This document shows, piece after piece, positions 17,545-24,863 of a stretch of DNA of 46,048 bases. Made by a program: the position numbers and the translations under genes. This DNA is from Gammaproteobacteria bacterium (GTDB lineage: Bacteria; Pseudomonadota; Gammaproteobacteria; Burkholderiales; Burkholderiaceae_B): positions 1 to 46,048 of the forward strand of contig JAHJCM010000008.1 of assembly GCA_018812945.1 (NCBI GenBank), in the 5' to 3' direction. The notes beneath the pieces are model-generated. The model was not told the DNA's origin. It did not search any database and worked only from the letters and a program-made list of their open reading frames with translations. Position 1 is the stretch's first letter. The number at the start of each line of letters is the position of its first letter.

Positions 17545-18816
17545 ATGATCGTTTTGGATTTCTCCTTCCTACATTTGGGGCTTCCTGTCTGGGCCGTTTT
17601 CTTGGCCATGGCAGCAGCGGGACTTTTTCTAGCCTGGTTTTTTCAGGCCGCAGCACTTTGGCTGATGTTCAATCCAAAAGAATTCAAGGGTTGGCGTATT
17701 CCTTTGTTCAGAAAACTCGGTTTACACCAGTTGGGTCTTGAGGGCTTGGGCTGGCAGGGTTTGGTGCCACACCAAAAATCGGTCATGGCTGAAATAGCGG
17801 TGCGCTTGATGACTCACAAACTACTGCCCCTGGATGAAATGATCAAGCGCATTCCAGCTCAGGGTTTGTCGGATCGCCTGACCCCACCCATGCAAGAAAC
17901 CGCGGACCTCGCATGCCGCGAGGTGATGCTGAAGCACAAGCCCACCTTGTGGGAGAGTTTGCCGAGCTTTTTACAGAATTCGATTATTTTCAGAATTCGC
18001 GCCATCGTGCCCGAAGTGGCCAAACAGATCATTCTGGATCTCCAAAAAAAGCCAGCTTATTACCTGAGCCTGAAAACGCTCGTGCTGGATGTGGTGACCA
18101 GCAAACCATATTTGGTTGTTGACCTGTTCAAGAGCGCAGGCAAAGACCCCATGGCTTACCTCATCCGTTTTTCACTGTTTGCGGGGTTTGTGGTGGGTGT
18201 ATCGCTGGCAGGAATTTCACTGTTTGATATTCAATGGTATTGGCTGATTGTGGTGGGTATGGTGCTCGGGGCGTTGGCCAAGGAATTGGCGCTGGAAAGC
18301 CTGTTTTTCCATCCTGATCACGGCACTATTCGTTTGGGAAAGTTCACGGGTTTCTTTTTCCGCGATCAAAAACATATTTCTGAATTGTTCGCGCAAACTG
18401 CGGCACGTGAAGTGTTGACTACCGAAAATATTGTGCTGGCACTTTGCCGTGGGCCCAATGCAAAAAATTTGTCATCATTGATTGATTACCATGTGCAAAG
18501 GGTGATGGATCTGGAGTCCAGCGGAATCAAGCCTTTGCTGGTGACCATTTTGGGCGCCGAGCAGTGGGTGGCCATCAAGCGCGATGCTGCAAAAATTTTC
18601 GCCAGTAAACTTGAAGCACACTTGATGGCAGCGCGTGTGTACCTCAACGATGCCTTGAGAATTGAGGAAGTGATTGTCGAACGGTTGTCTGACCTGCCGG
18701 CCATGGAGTTTGAGAAGGCGCTGCGCCCAGTATTTTCCCGATATGAATGGATGATGCCCTTAATTGGCGCGGTGTGGGGTGCCGTTTTGGCTGGGGTTTT
18801 ACTGATCCTGATTTAA
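17545..18816 (+). CDS. DUF445 family membrane protein (copy 2)
   Basis: A 423-residue paralog of the divergent DUF445 gene. It shares the layout: N-terminal membrane helix (AVFLAMAAAGLFLAWFFQAA), the MFNPKEFKGWRIP hallmark, GLGWQGLVPHQKSVMAEIA, and KPTLWESLPSFLQNSII, aligning with QPRLWESLPNFAQKKLI in the other copy. Two central hydrophobic helices follow (FSLFAGFVVGVSLAGISLF and YWLIVVGMVLGALAKELAL), and a C-terminal hydrophobic end (MMPLIGAVWGAVLAGVLLIL). The sequence is clearly diverged from copy 1, so the duplication is old. Function unknown. The repeat-rich acidic protein gene starts 88 bases downstream on the same strand. Confidence 0.85.
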   Translation: MIVLDFSFLHLGLPVWAVFLAMAAAGLFLAWFFQAAALWLMFNPKEFKGWRIPLFRKLGLHQLGLEGLGWQGLVPHQKSVMAEIAVRLMTHKLLPLDEMIKRIPAQGLSDRLTPPMQETADLACREVMLKHKPTLWESLPSFLQNSIIFRIRAIVPEVAKQIILDLQKKPAYYLSLKTLVLDVVTSKPYLVVDLFKSAGKDPMAYLIRFSLFAGFVVGVSLAGISLFDIQWYWLIVVGMVLGALAKELALESLFFHPDHGTIRLGKFTGFFFRDQKHISELFAQTAAREVLTTENIVLALCRGPNAKNLSSLIDYHVQRVMDLESSGIKPLLVTILGAEQWVAIKRDAAKIFASKLEAHLMAARVYLNDALRIEEVIVERLSDLPAMEFEKALRPVFSRYEWMMPLIGAVWGAVLAGVLLILI

Positions 18817-18904
18817 ATGGAAGCAGTTTTGAATCCGCATTCCAGTTGTCAGAGTATTACTTACAAATTCGACAACACAAACACTATTAGATTTTGGAGG
18901 CGAC

Positions 18905-19987
18905 ATGTCCACACAGGTAATTGGTTCAGTCAATGAGTTGGAAGGCCCGGTCAGCATCATGCGTGACGGCGAGACCCGATCATTGGCAGCCGGCGATTCC
19001 ATCATGGCTGGCGATGTAATTAGGGCCAGCGATTCCGGGCGTGCATCCATTATTTTGTCCAACAGTTACGGCGAGCCGATTGGCAATTTGCTGGTTGCGC
19101 CCACTGGCAGCGTGATTGCAGATACCACTTTGAAAAACGGTCAAACAGCACTGGTATTCGAAGCCTTGTCGGACGATGGCGTCACGATTGCGAATCTGGA
19201 TCCTGATTTTGCCGAAATGGTTGAACTGCAGGGTGTTGAGCAAGCGGGTGCGGAAGGCGGCATGTTTGGTTTGTTTGGCGGGGGCTTGCTGGCAGGTGGT
19301 TCACTCGGTGGCACGGCTGCAGCAGTAGGCGCGGGTGCTGTGGGGTTGGGTTTGCTTGCTTCTTCCAGTGACGATGAGGGATCGGGGCCGACCAATTCCA
19401 CGGGTGGTGGCACTGTGGATGACAATGATGACGATGGCAATGGCGGTGGTGACGACGGTGGTGATACCGGAGGCACAACGGGCACGCCTTTGGATGCAGT
19501 GCTGGATCCTGTGTTTGACGGTTTGGCAGGTACCCCTCTGGCGGCAGTGACTGATCCTTTGGCCGATGCACTGGGTATGCTGGGCGATGCGGCTGGCGGT
19601 GGCGGCGGTGAAACTGACGGCCCCACAGGCACACCTTTGGATGCAGTACTCGGCCCACTGGCTGATGCTGCTGGCGGTGGTGGTGAAACTGATGGCCCCA
19701 CAGGCACACCTTTGGATGCGGTACTCGGCCCACTGGCTGATGCTGCTGGCGGTGGTGGTGAAACTGACGGCCCCACAGGCACACCTTTGGATGCAGTACT
19801 CGGCCCATTGGCTGATGCGGCAGGTGGTGGCGGTGGTGATTCAACTGGCGGAACAACAGGTACACCGCTGGATGCAGCGCTTGATCCTTTGTTGGGTATG
19901 GCAGCCGATTCACCTTTGGCACCGATCACCAGCATGCTGGACCCGGCGATTATTACCGATGCAATCGGCGGTGGTTTGCCGGTTTAA
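18905..19987 (+). CDS. Acidic Gly-rich repeat protein with adhesin retention-module-like N-terminus
   Basis: A 360-residue protein of unusual architecture. Residues 1-100 (STQVIGSVNELEGPVSIMRD, GDSIMAGDVIRASDSGRASI, PTGSVIADTTL) resemble the FecR-like or N-terminal 'retention' module of large type I-secreted adhesins such as LapA and BapA. Residues about 115-157 form a Gly/Ala-rich hydrophobic stretch (GLFGGGLLAGGSLGGTAAAV and beyond), followed by an Asp/Gly linker. The rest is built from copies of TGTPLDAVLGPLADA in 25-residue units. No RTX repeats, C-terminal secretion signal or secretion genes are seen, and there is no Sec signal peptide. A GGAGG ribosome-binding site precedes the ATG. Function unknown; similarity is by eye. 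Confidence 0.75.
   Translation: MSTQVIGSVNELEGPVSIMRDGETRSLAAGDSIMAGDVIRASDSGRASIILSNSYGEPIGNLLVAPTGSVIADTTLKNGQTALVFEALSDDGVTIANLDPDFAEMVELQGVEQAGAEGGMFGLFGGGLLAGGSLGGTAAAVGAGAVGLGLLASSSDDEGSGPTNSTGGGTVDDNDDDGNGGGDDGGDTGGTTGTPLDAVLDPVFDGLAGTPLAAVTDPLADALGMLGDAAGGGGGETDGPTGTPLDAVLGPLADAAGGGGETDGPTGTPLDAVLGPLADAAGGGGETDGPTGTPLDAVLGPLADAAGGGGGDSTGGTTGTPLDAALDPLLGMAADSPLAPITSMLDPAIITDAIGGGLPV
19610..19834 (+). repeat. Three tandem 75-bp in-frame repeats
   Basis: Three near-identical 75-bp units start at 19610, 19685 and 19760, each coding a 25-residue block beginning ETDGPTGTPLDAVLGPLADA. They differ only at a few mostly silent positions (for example GAC/GAT). Degenerate copies flank them: TGTPLDAVLDPVF from about 19480 and TGTPLDAALDPLL from about 19857. 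The high nucleotide identity points to recent unit duplication, and the unit length keeps the frame whatever the copy number. Confidence 0.92.
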
Positions 19988-20035
19988 TCAAACACTTTGC
20001 AGTGAATTCGCCTTTCTAGCGGGAGGCAAAACGTG

Positions 20036-20070
20036 ACAAAATCGGGCAAGTCTAACTTGCCCGATTTTGT
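20036..20070 (+). terminator. Perfect 16-bp stem-loop between the repeat protein and DUF2804 gene
   Basis: ACAAAATCGGGCAAGT (20036-20051) and its exact reverse complement ACTTGCCCGATTTTGT (20055-20070) form a 16-bp stem with a 3-base loop. The A-rich 5' arm and T-rich 3' arm are typical of an intrinsic terminator for the gene ending at 19987. Unusually, the stem ends only 2 bases before the ATG (20073) of the next gene, so it occupies that gene's ribosome-binding position. Confidence 0.8.
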
Positions 20071-20072
20071 TT

Positions 20073-21083
20073 ATGGATTTGATTAACGCCAAAGGTGTAC
20101 CCACTTGGGGGCGAATGTCTGCCTTGCCCAGCCAAATCAATTGGCAGCAGTATGATGCGCGCAATGCCATGGGTGCAAAACGCATGGCTTGGCAACGGCG
20201 TTTTCTGTTCAAGCACTTTGATTTTTATGGTGTACTGGGCCAAGGGTTTACGTTTGGCTGCGGCATGGTTCGCCTTGGCCTGCTGAATTCAACATTTGCT
20301 TACCTTCATACCGCACAGGGTTTGTATCGAATTCAATTTGATTTGCCTTTGGATGTGGGCTTTCAAAGCGACTACAAGCCAATTGGTCAAAGTACCTGGA
20401 CTCACCCATTCAAGAAACATCACAAGGTGTTGGCTGTGCGTACGGAAACATCACGTTCGTTGAACTTCCGTTTGGGTGATTCATTTCACGGCCAAGTCTC
20501 CATTGATTGTCGTGAATCCGAAACCCTCGCTCTCAATACGCCTGTTGCCAACACAGGTTTCGCCTATGCACAGAAGAGCAGTGGCGGGGCTGTTACTGGC
20601 CATGTGCATTTGAACGGTGTTGATTACCTGATCGATCCAGAGAAAGACGGTTGTTACCATGATTGGACCGCCGGTTTTTTGCGACGCGAAACCTTCTGGA
20701 ATTGGGCATGTGCCAGTGGCCGTACTGCGCCTGGTCAGCCCTTGCTTTCATTGAACGTGGCACGTGGGGTGAATGAAACCAGTGCGCATGAGAACGTACT
20801 TTGGGTCAATGGTCAATTGAATAACCTGCCGCTGGTTCTTTTTGAGTATGAGCGTGACAATGTTCATGCACCCTGGCGAGTATACTCGCAGTGCGGCTCT
20901 GTCGATTTGCAATTCACACCCCAAGGCAGTATCGACGACCACCGAAACCTGTTGGTGTTGGCCAGTCGGTTCAATCAGTGTTTTGGTGAGTTCAGTGGCA
21001 CCGTTACCCTGAAAGAGACGGGTGCCACCTACTCACTAGACGGTTTGACGGGGTGGTGCGAGGACCATTACGCCAAGTGGTAG
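20073..21083 (+). CDS. DUF2804 family protein
   Basis: A 336-residue protein of the DUF2804 family, known only as a conserved family. The family-like start is DLINAKGVPTWGRMSA; WQRRFLFKHFDFYGV, GYPL-type beta segments, and the ending TYSLDGLTGWCEDHYAKW are characteristic. GTVTLKETGATYSLD and VDYLIDPEKDGCYHDWTAG indicate a beta-sandwich with an Asp/His/Trp-rich active-site-like patch. The ATG at 20073 lies directly behind a perfect stem-loop and has no visible ribosome-binding site; an in-frame stop at 20034 excludes any start further upstream than the TTG at 20067. ATG 20115, preceded by a G-run, is an alternative but would remove family-like residues. Confidence 0.75.
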   Translation: MDLINAKGVPTWGRMSALPSQINWQQYDARNAMGAKRMAWQRRFLFKHFDFYGVLGQGFTFGCGMVRLGLLNSTFAYLHTAQGLYRIQFDLPLDVGFQSDYKPIGQSTWTHPFKKHHKVLAVRTETSRSLNFRLGDSFHGQVSIDCRESETLALNTPVANTGFAYAQKSSGGAVTGHVHLNGVDYLIDPEKDGCYHDWTAGFLRRETFWNWACASGRTAPGQPLLSLNVARGVNETSAHENVLWVNGQLNNLPLVLFEYERDNVHAPWRVYSQCGSVDLQFTPQGSIDDHRNLLVLASRFNQCFGEFSGTVTLKETGATYSLDGLTGWCEDHYAKW

Positions 21084-21086
21084 TGC

Positions 21087-21251
21087 TTAAACCTCAACCA
21101 TTTCGAAATCGCTCTTAGCCACACCACAGTCTGGACAAAGCCAGTCTGCTGGTACATCGGCCCAAAGTGTCCCGGCGGGAATGCCCTCTGAAGGCATTCC
21201 GGCAGCCTCGTCATAAATCAGGCCGCAAACGATACAAACATAAGTTTTCAT
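21087..21251 (-). CDS. Rubredoxin
   Basis: A 54-residue, one-iron electron-transfer protein. The two Fe-binding pairs are VCIVCG (Cys 6, Cys 9) and LCPDCG (Cys 39, Cys 42), with the usual YDEAAG and [14 protein letters not shown] between them. The ATG at 21249-21251 follows GGAG and gives the standard rubredoxin length; a 16-residue upstream extension in the same frame is not family-like. It ends 3 bases from the convergent DUF2804 gene. Partners could be alkane hydroxylase, rubredoxin reductase or peroxide-reducing enzymes, none encoded here. Confidence 0.95.
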   Translation of the reverse strand: MKTYVCIVCGLIYDEAAGMPSEGIPAGTLWADVPADWLCPDCGVAKSDFEMVEV

Positions 21252-21499
21252 TTCAAGATCTCCAACAACATTTGAATTTTTGTGCAGCAATGCTATCAAG
21301 TTGTGTGAAAAAAAGTTGGTACGACGCTCAAGTCATAGGAAATGGCGATGGTTTGATGATAATTAATAGATTTAGGGTAAACGACAATCATTAGAACGCA
21401 AGGCTTTCTGTTGGGTGTAAGCCTGCTGTGTGAAAAACAGGCTAGACTCACGCCTATATAAACAAAGACCATACCAGACAAGATTTGAGGAGAGTGTGT

Positions 21500-22591
21500 A
21501 TGTCAGTGAGTACCGACACCGTACGCGAGGCATTGCGTAGTGTCATTGACCCCAATTTGAACAAAGACTTCATCAGCGCCAAACTGATCAAGAATATTCA
21601 AGTAGACGGCGGCGATGTCAGTTTTGATTTGGAGTTGAGCTATCCAGGTAAAAGCCAGCTGGATGGTTTGCGCAAAGCGGCCATCGCGGCAGTGCGTTCA
21701 CAGGTTCAAGGCGTTGAAAACGTCAGTGTTAACGCCACCATCAAAATTCAAACCCACGCCGTGCAGCGTGGCTTAAAGCCGATGCCCAACGTCAAGAACA
21801 TCATCGCAGTTGCCTCTGGCAAAGGTGGTGTGGGCAAAAGCACCACCGCTGTGAACCTGGCCCTGGCGCTGGTTGCAGAGGGTGCACGTGTGGGCATGCT
21901 GGATGCCGATATTTATGGCCCTTCGCAGCCCACCATGCTGGGCATCACAGGGCGACCACAATCGGACGACGGGCAAATTATCGATCCCATGGAAGGTCAT
22001 GGCGTACAGGCCATGTCGATCGGTTTTCTGATCGACGAAGACACACCCATGGTGTGGCGCGGTCCCATGGTAACCAGCGCACTTGAACAGTTGTTGAAGC
22101 AAACCAACTGGAAAGACCTGGATTACCTGATTGTGGATATGCCACCCGGCACCGGCGATATTCAGCTGACACTGTCCCAGAAAGTGCCAGTGACTGGCGC
22201 AGTCATCGTGACCACCCCCCAGGACATCGCTTTGCTCGATGCGCGCAAAGGCCTGAAAATGTTCGAGAAAGTGGGTGTACCTATTCTTGGTCTGGTTGAA
22301 AACATGGCCATTCATGTGTGCACAAATTGCGGTCACAAAGAACATATTTTTGGTGATGGTGGCGGCCAGAAAATGGCCAAGGATTACAACATTCATTACC
22401 TGGGGGGCTTGCCGCTCGACATGCGGATTCGTATGCAGGCGGATTCTGGCAAACCCACAGTGGTGGCCGATCCTGACGGCGATTTGGCGAAAACATACAA
22501 GGAAATTGCGCGCAAAGTGGCCATCCGCATTGCTGAACAGTCCAAAGACATGTCCTTGAAGTTTCCTTCAATTGTGGTGCAAAACACTTAA
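21500..22591 (+). CDS. apbC: Fe-S cluster carrier ATPase Mrp/ApbC
   Basis: A 363-residue P-loop ATPase that holds and transfers [4Fe-4S] clusters to apoproteins. The first ~90 residues form a MIP18/DUF59 domain (VREALRSVIDPNLNKDF). Then VASGKGGVGKSTTAVNLALA is the deviant Walker A, with MLDADIYGPSQPTMLG following and DYLIVDMPPGTGD the Walker B region. VCTNCGHKEHIF carries the CxxC that bridges the cluster in the dimer. I start at ATG 21500, five codons inside the open frame, because GAGGAG lies about 8 bases upstream. A GTG-started hydrolase gene follows after 32 bases. Confidence 0.93.
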   Translation: MSVSTDTVREALRSVIDPNLNKDFISAKLIKNIQVDGGDVSFDLELSYPGKSQLDGLRKAAIAAVRSQVQGVENVSVNATIKIQTHAVQRGLKPMPNVKNIIAVASGKGGVGKSTTAVNLALALVAEGARVGMLDADIYGPSQPTMLGITGRPQSDDGQIIDPMEGHGVQAMSIGFLIDEDTPMVWRGPMVTSALEQLLKQTNWKDLDYLIVDMPPGTGDIQLTLSQKVPVTGAVIVTTPQDIALLDARKGLKMFEKVGVPILGLVENMAIHVCTNCGHKEHIFGDGGGQKMAKDYNIHYLGGLPLDMRIRMQADSGKPTVVADPDGDLAKTYKEIARKVAIRIAEQSKDMSLKFPSIVVQNT

Positions 22592-22623
22592 AACCTCTTT
22601 TCCAAGGCGCCTCGGGGGCTCAT

Positions 22624-23628
22624 GTGCCTAAAGACGAACTGACCTTTCACAAAGTTGCCAGCCCCGCGCCAAAGGCGGGGTTGGCCGGTGTGTGGTCGGC
22701 TCCGCAAGTGGTTCTGGATTCTGGCGGAAATCTTGCTGTATGGGCCGAGCAGGGTATGGCCCAACCGCTTGCCAGTCGCGTACGTCAATTTCCCTGGCTG
22801 GTACTTCACGGTGGCCCAGGCGGAAGTTTGGGTGCCTCGCATGTGGCACCGATTCGATACGCAGGTTTGCCCTGGTTTGGGTTTGATCAGCGCAACAGCG
22901 GTTTGAGCGAAGATCTCGATCTCAGCGTGATCGACTTGCAGCGTTTCGTCGATGACGCGCTTGAAGTTGCCGATCGGCTAAATATTCCGAAGTTTCATAT
23001 ACTGGGCGGTTCGTGGGGTGGCACTCTGGCCCTTGCCATTGCGGCTTATCGCCCCTCTAAGGTGGCCAGCGTTGTGTTGCGCGCCCCGTTTTTGCCAATG
23101 CGTCCGCGTGTGGATGCTTTTTTTGAGTTGCTGGAGCGAATTGCCCCAGATTATTTTGCAGAACACTTCGGACCGGGAGCCCGAACCGATTTTGTTTGCG
23201 AATGTTTTGAGGTCGCCACGCCCGAGCACCTTCTGGAATTATCGGTGGCGTGGAACAAACTGGAGACCGCTTTGCTGACTGGCAAAGCAGGGGGCTTTGA
23301 CAGTAAAAGGCCGTTTTTAAGCGATGTTCAAGAGCTTGCATTGGTGCGCAAATACCGCTTGCAAGCGCATTTCCTGCGGCATGACTGCTTTTTGTCTCCG
23401 CAAGATCTTCTCTCTCTGTTCTCAAAAATTAGCCAGGCTCCTTGGCCAATGTCGATTATTCAAGGCATGAATGACCGTGTGTGCCCCCCGGGTGGTTCAA
23501 AACTGCTGTCGGAAATTGTTGTGCGTTCTAACTTGATCGAGTTGCCCGGCACAGGGCATCTTCCTGATTCTGCTGAAATGATCAAGGCCATTTCGCAGGA
23601 AGTGTCCCGTCATCATCTGTTGGTCTGA
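22624..23628 (+). CDS. Prolyl aminopeptidase-like alpha/beta hydrolase (S33)
   Basis: A 334-residue serine hydrolase of the proline iminopeptidase family. Signatures are LVLHGGPGGSLGASH (oxyanion region, about residues 59-73), FGFDQRNSGLSEDL, and the nucleophile elbow LGGSWGGTLALAI (Ser at about residue 125). The C-terminal IQGMNDRVCPPGGSK holds the Asp and LPGTGHLPD the His. The start is GTG 22624 with GGGGG a few bases upstream. The HGGPGG and GGSWGG pair is the S33 hallmark; whether N-terminal Pro peptides are the substrate is not shown. It probably shares a transcript with apbC. Confidence 0.85.
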   Translation: MPKDELTFHKVASPAPKAGLAGVWSAPQVVLDSGGNLAVWAEQGMAQPLASRVRQFPWLVLHGGPGGSLGASHVAPIRYAGLPWFGFDQRNSGLSEDLDLSVIDLQRFVDDALEVADRLNIPKFHILGGSWGGTLALAIAAYRPSKVASVVLRAPFLPMRPRVDAFFELLERIAPDYFAEHFGPGARTDFVCECFEVATPEHLLELSVAWNKLETALLTGKAGGFDSKRPFLSDVQELALVRKYRLQAHFLRHDCFLSPQDLLSLFSKISQAPWPMSIIQGMNDRVCPPGGSKLLSEIVVRSNLIELPGTGHLPDSAEMIKAISQEVSRHHLLV

Positions 23629-23702
23629 CGCAAACACGCGCGGAACCTTCCCTGACTCTAGCTTACTCAATACATATCCAGTTAACTGAGTCACTTTACT
23701 TC

Positions 23703-24242
23703 ATGAATAAAAATAACACGCCTCGCTCGCCTTTGGGTTCGCAGTCTCAAGCATTCAAAGCCCAAGGATCGCAAGGGCCTAAATCGGAGCGACCCGCCAC
23801 AGCCCGCATGGAATCGGGCTTTTCCGTGGAGGAAGCAAATTTACTGCACGAGGCGATTTCCTTGGCCGGAATGCGCTGGTTTGATGGACTGGGCGTGATC
23901 ATGGCCAAAAAGGAGCAGTTCGAGCTGTCGTTTCGCGCGGGTGAGTCGCAAAATGCAAGATGGGTGGTGATGGCTTTTCCCCTGTACAACATGAACGAGC
24001 CAAGCTCTGCTGAAATATGTCTGCATTTTTTGGCGGAAGCGCATGCCATGGTTCACGTACTTGATTTTCAGTATCAGGTGGGCATCAATATGGAAACGGA
24101 AAACCTGGAGTTCCTGATGCAGTTGCCCCTGCAAGGCGTCACGGGTGCACAAATGGCGAATTTGATACAGGTGTTTTTTGATGCCTTGGCCAATTCGGTC
24201 ATGCAGGAATTAACCGAGATTCTCGATGGGATGAATCAGTGA
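23703..24242 (+). CDS. Hypothetical protein, possible YbjN/CesT-like fold
   Basis: A 179-residue protein without a recognised family. Residues 1-38 are a polar, Ser/Gln/Pro/Lys-rich, probably disordered tail. The rest alternates helices and strands (VEEANLLHEAISLAG, ARWVVMAFPLYNM, AEICLHFLAEAHAMVHV, YQVGINMETENLEFLMQLPL) and ends in a long helix (MANLIQVFFDALANSVMQEL). The order strand-helix-strand with 'INMETENLEFLMQLPL' before a C-terminal helix resembles the YbjN / type III secretion chaperone-like fold, but this is by eye only. The ATG has no obvious Shine-Dalgarno sequence. It precedes dcd by 54 bases. Confidence 0.6.
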   Translation: MNKNNTPRSPLGSQSQAFKAQGSQGPKSERPATARMESGFSVEEANLLHEAISLAGMRWFDGLGVIMAKKEQFELSFRAGESQNARWVVMAFPLYNMNEPSSAEICLHFLAEAHAMVHVLDFQYQVGINMETENLEFLMQLPLQGVTGAQMANLIQVFFDALANSVMQELTEILDGMNQ

Positions 24243-24296
24243 TGTCCTGTCTCATGTAACATTTCGGCTATTGAACTTCATTAAAGCAAAGTGAGC

Positions 24297-24863
24297 ATGA
24301 GCATTAAATCGGACAAGTGGATTCGCAGAATGGCTGAAAGCACGGGGATGATCGAGCCCTTTGAGCCGGGCCAGGTTCGTTATGCAGGCGACAAAAGAAT
24401 CGTGTCGTATGGCACGTCGAGCTATGGTTACGATATCCGTTGTGCCGACGAGTTCAAAATTTTCACGAACATCAACAGCACCATTGTGGATCCCAAAAAT
24501 TTTGACGAGAAAAGTTTCGTAGATTTCAAAGGCGATGTGTGCATTATTCCGCCGAACTCGTTTGCCCTGGCTCGCACAGTTGAATATTTCCGCATTCCGC
24601 GTAATGTGCTCACCATTTGCCTGGGAAAAAGTACGTACGCGCGTTGTGGCATTATTGTTAACGTCACGCCTTTTGAGCCCGAGTGGGAAGGTTATGTGAC
24701 GCTCGAGTTTTCAAACACCACACCATTGCCGGCCAAAATCTATGCAGGTGAAGGTTGTGCCCAGGTGCTTTTCTTTGAAAGCGACGAGGTGTGTGAAACG
24801 TCTTATCGCGACCGTGGTGGCAAGTATCAAGGCCAGGTGGGTGTTACTTTGCCAAAAACCTGA
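24297..24863 (+). CDS. dcd: dCTP deaminase
   Basis: Converts dCTP to dUTP, supplying dUMP for thymidylate synthesis. The 188-residue product has the expected length. [12 protein letters not shown] is the conserved N-terminus, [13 protein letters not shown] the core, [10 protein letters not shown] the substrate-binding loop, [20 protein letters not shown] the catalytic region with its essential Glu, and GGKYQGQ the C-terminal nucleotide-binding segment. ATG 24297 matches the family start; a GTG two codons upstream is also in frame. Its last 37 bases overlap the convergent hypothetical gene ending at 24827. Confidence 0.95.
   Translation: MSIKSDKWIRRMAESTGMIEPFEPGQVRYAGDKRIVSYGTSSYGYDIRCADEFKIFTNINSTIVDPKNFDEKSFVDFKGDVCIIPPNSFALARTVEYFRIPRNVLTICLGKSTYARCGIIVNVTPFEPEWEGYVTLEFSNTTPLPAKIYAGEGCAQVLFFESDEVCETSYRDRGGKYQGQVGVTLPKT

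Noticed and set aside
19610-19834. CRISPR-like array
   Set aside because: Units are contiguous, in frame and without spacers, so they are coding repeats.
19141-19935. 264-codon Pro/Ser-rich frame on the minus strand over the repeats
   Set aside because: It is the antisense of the Gly-rich 75-bp repeats: Gly codons read backwards give Pro and Ala/Ser. The plus-strand frame has a good ribosome-binding site and a sensible N-terminal domain.
21412-21460. AGCCTG/CAGGCT hairpin and TATATA upstream of apbC
   Set aside because: The stem is only 6 bp with an 11-base loop, and no -35 element at proper spacing could be matched to the TATATA, so no promoter or riboswitch is claimed.
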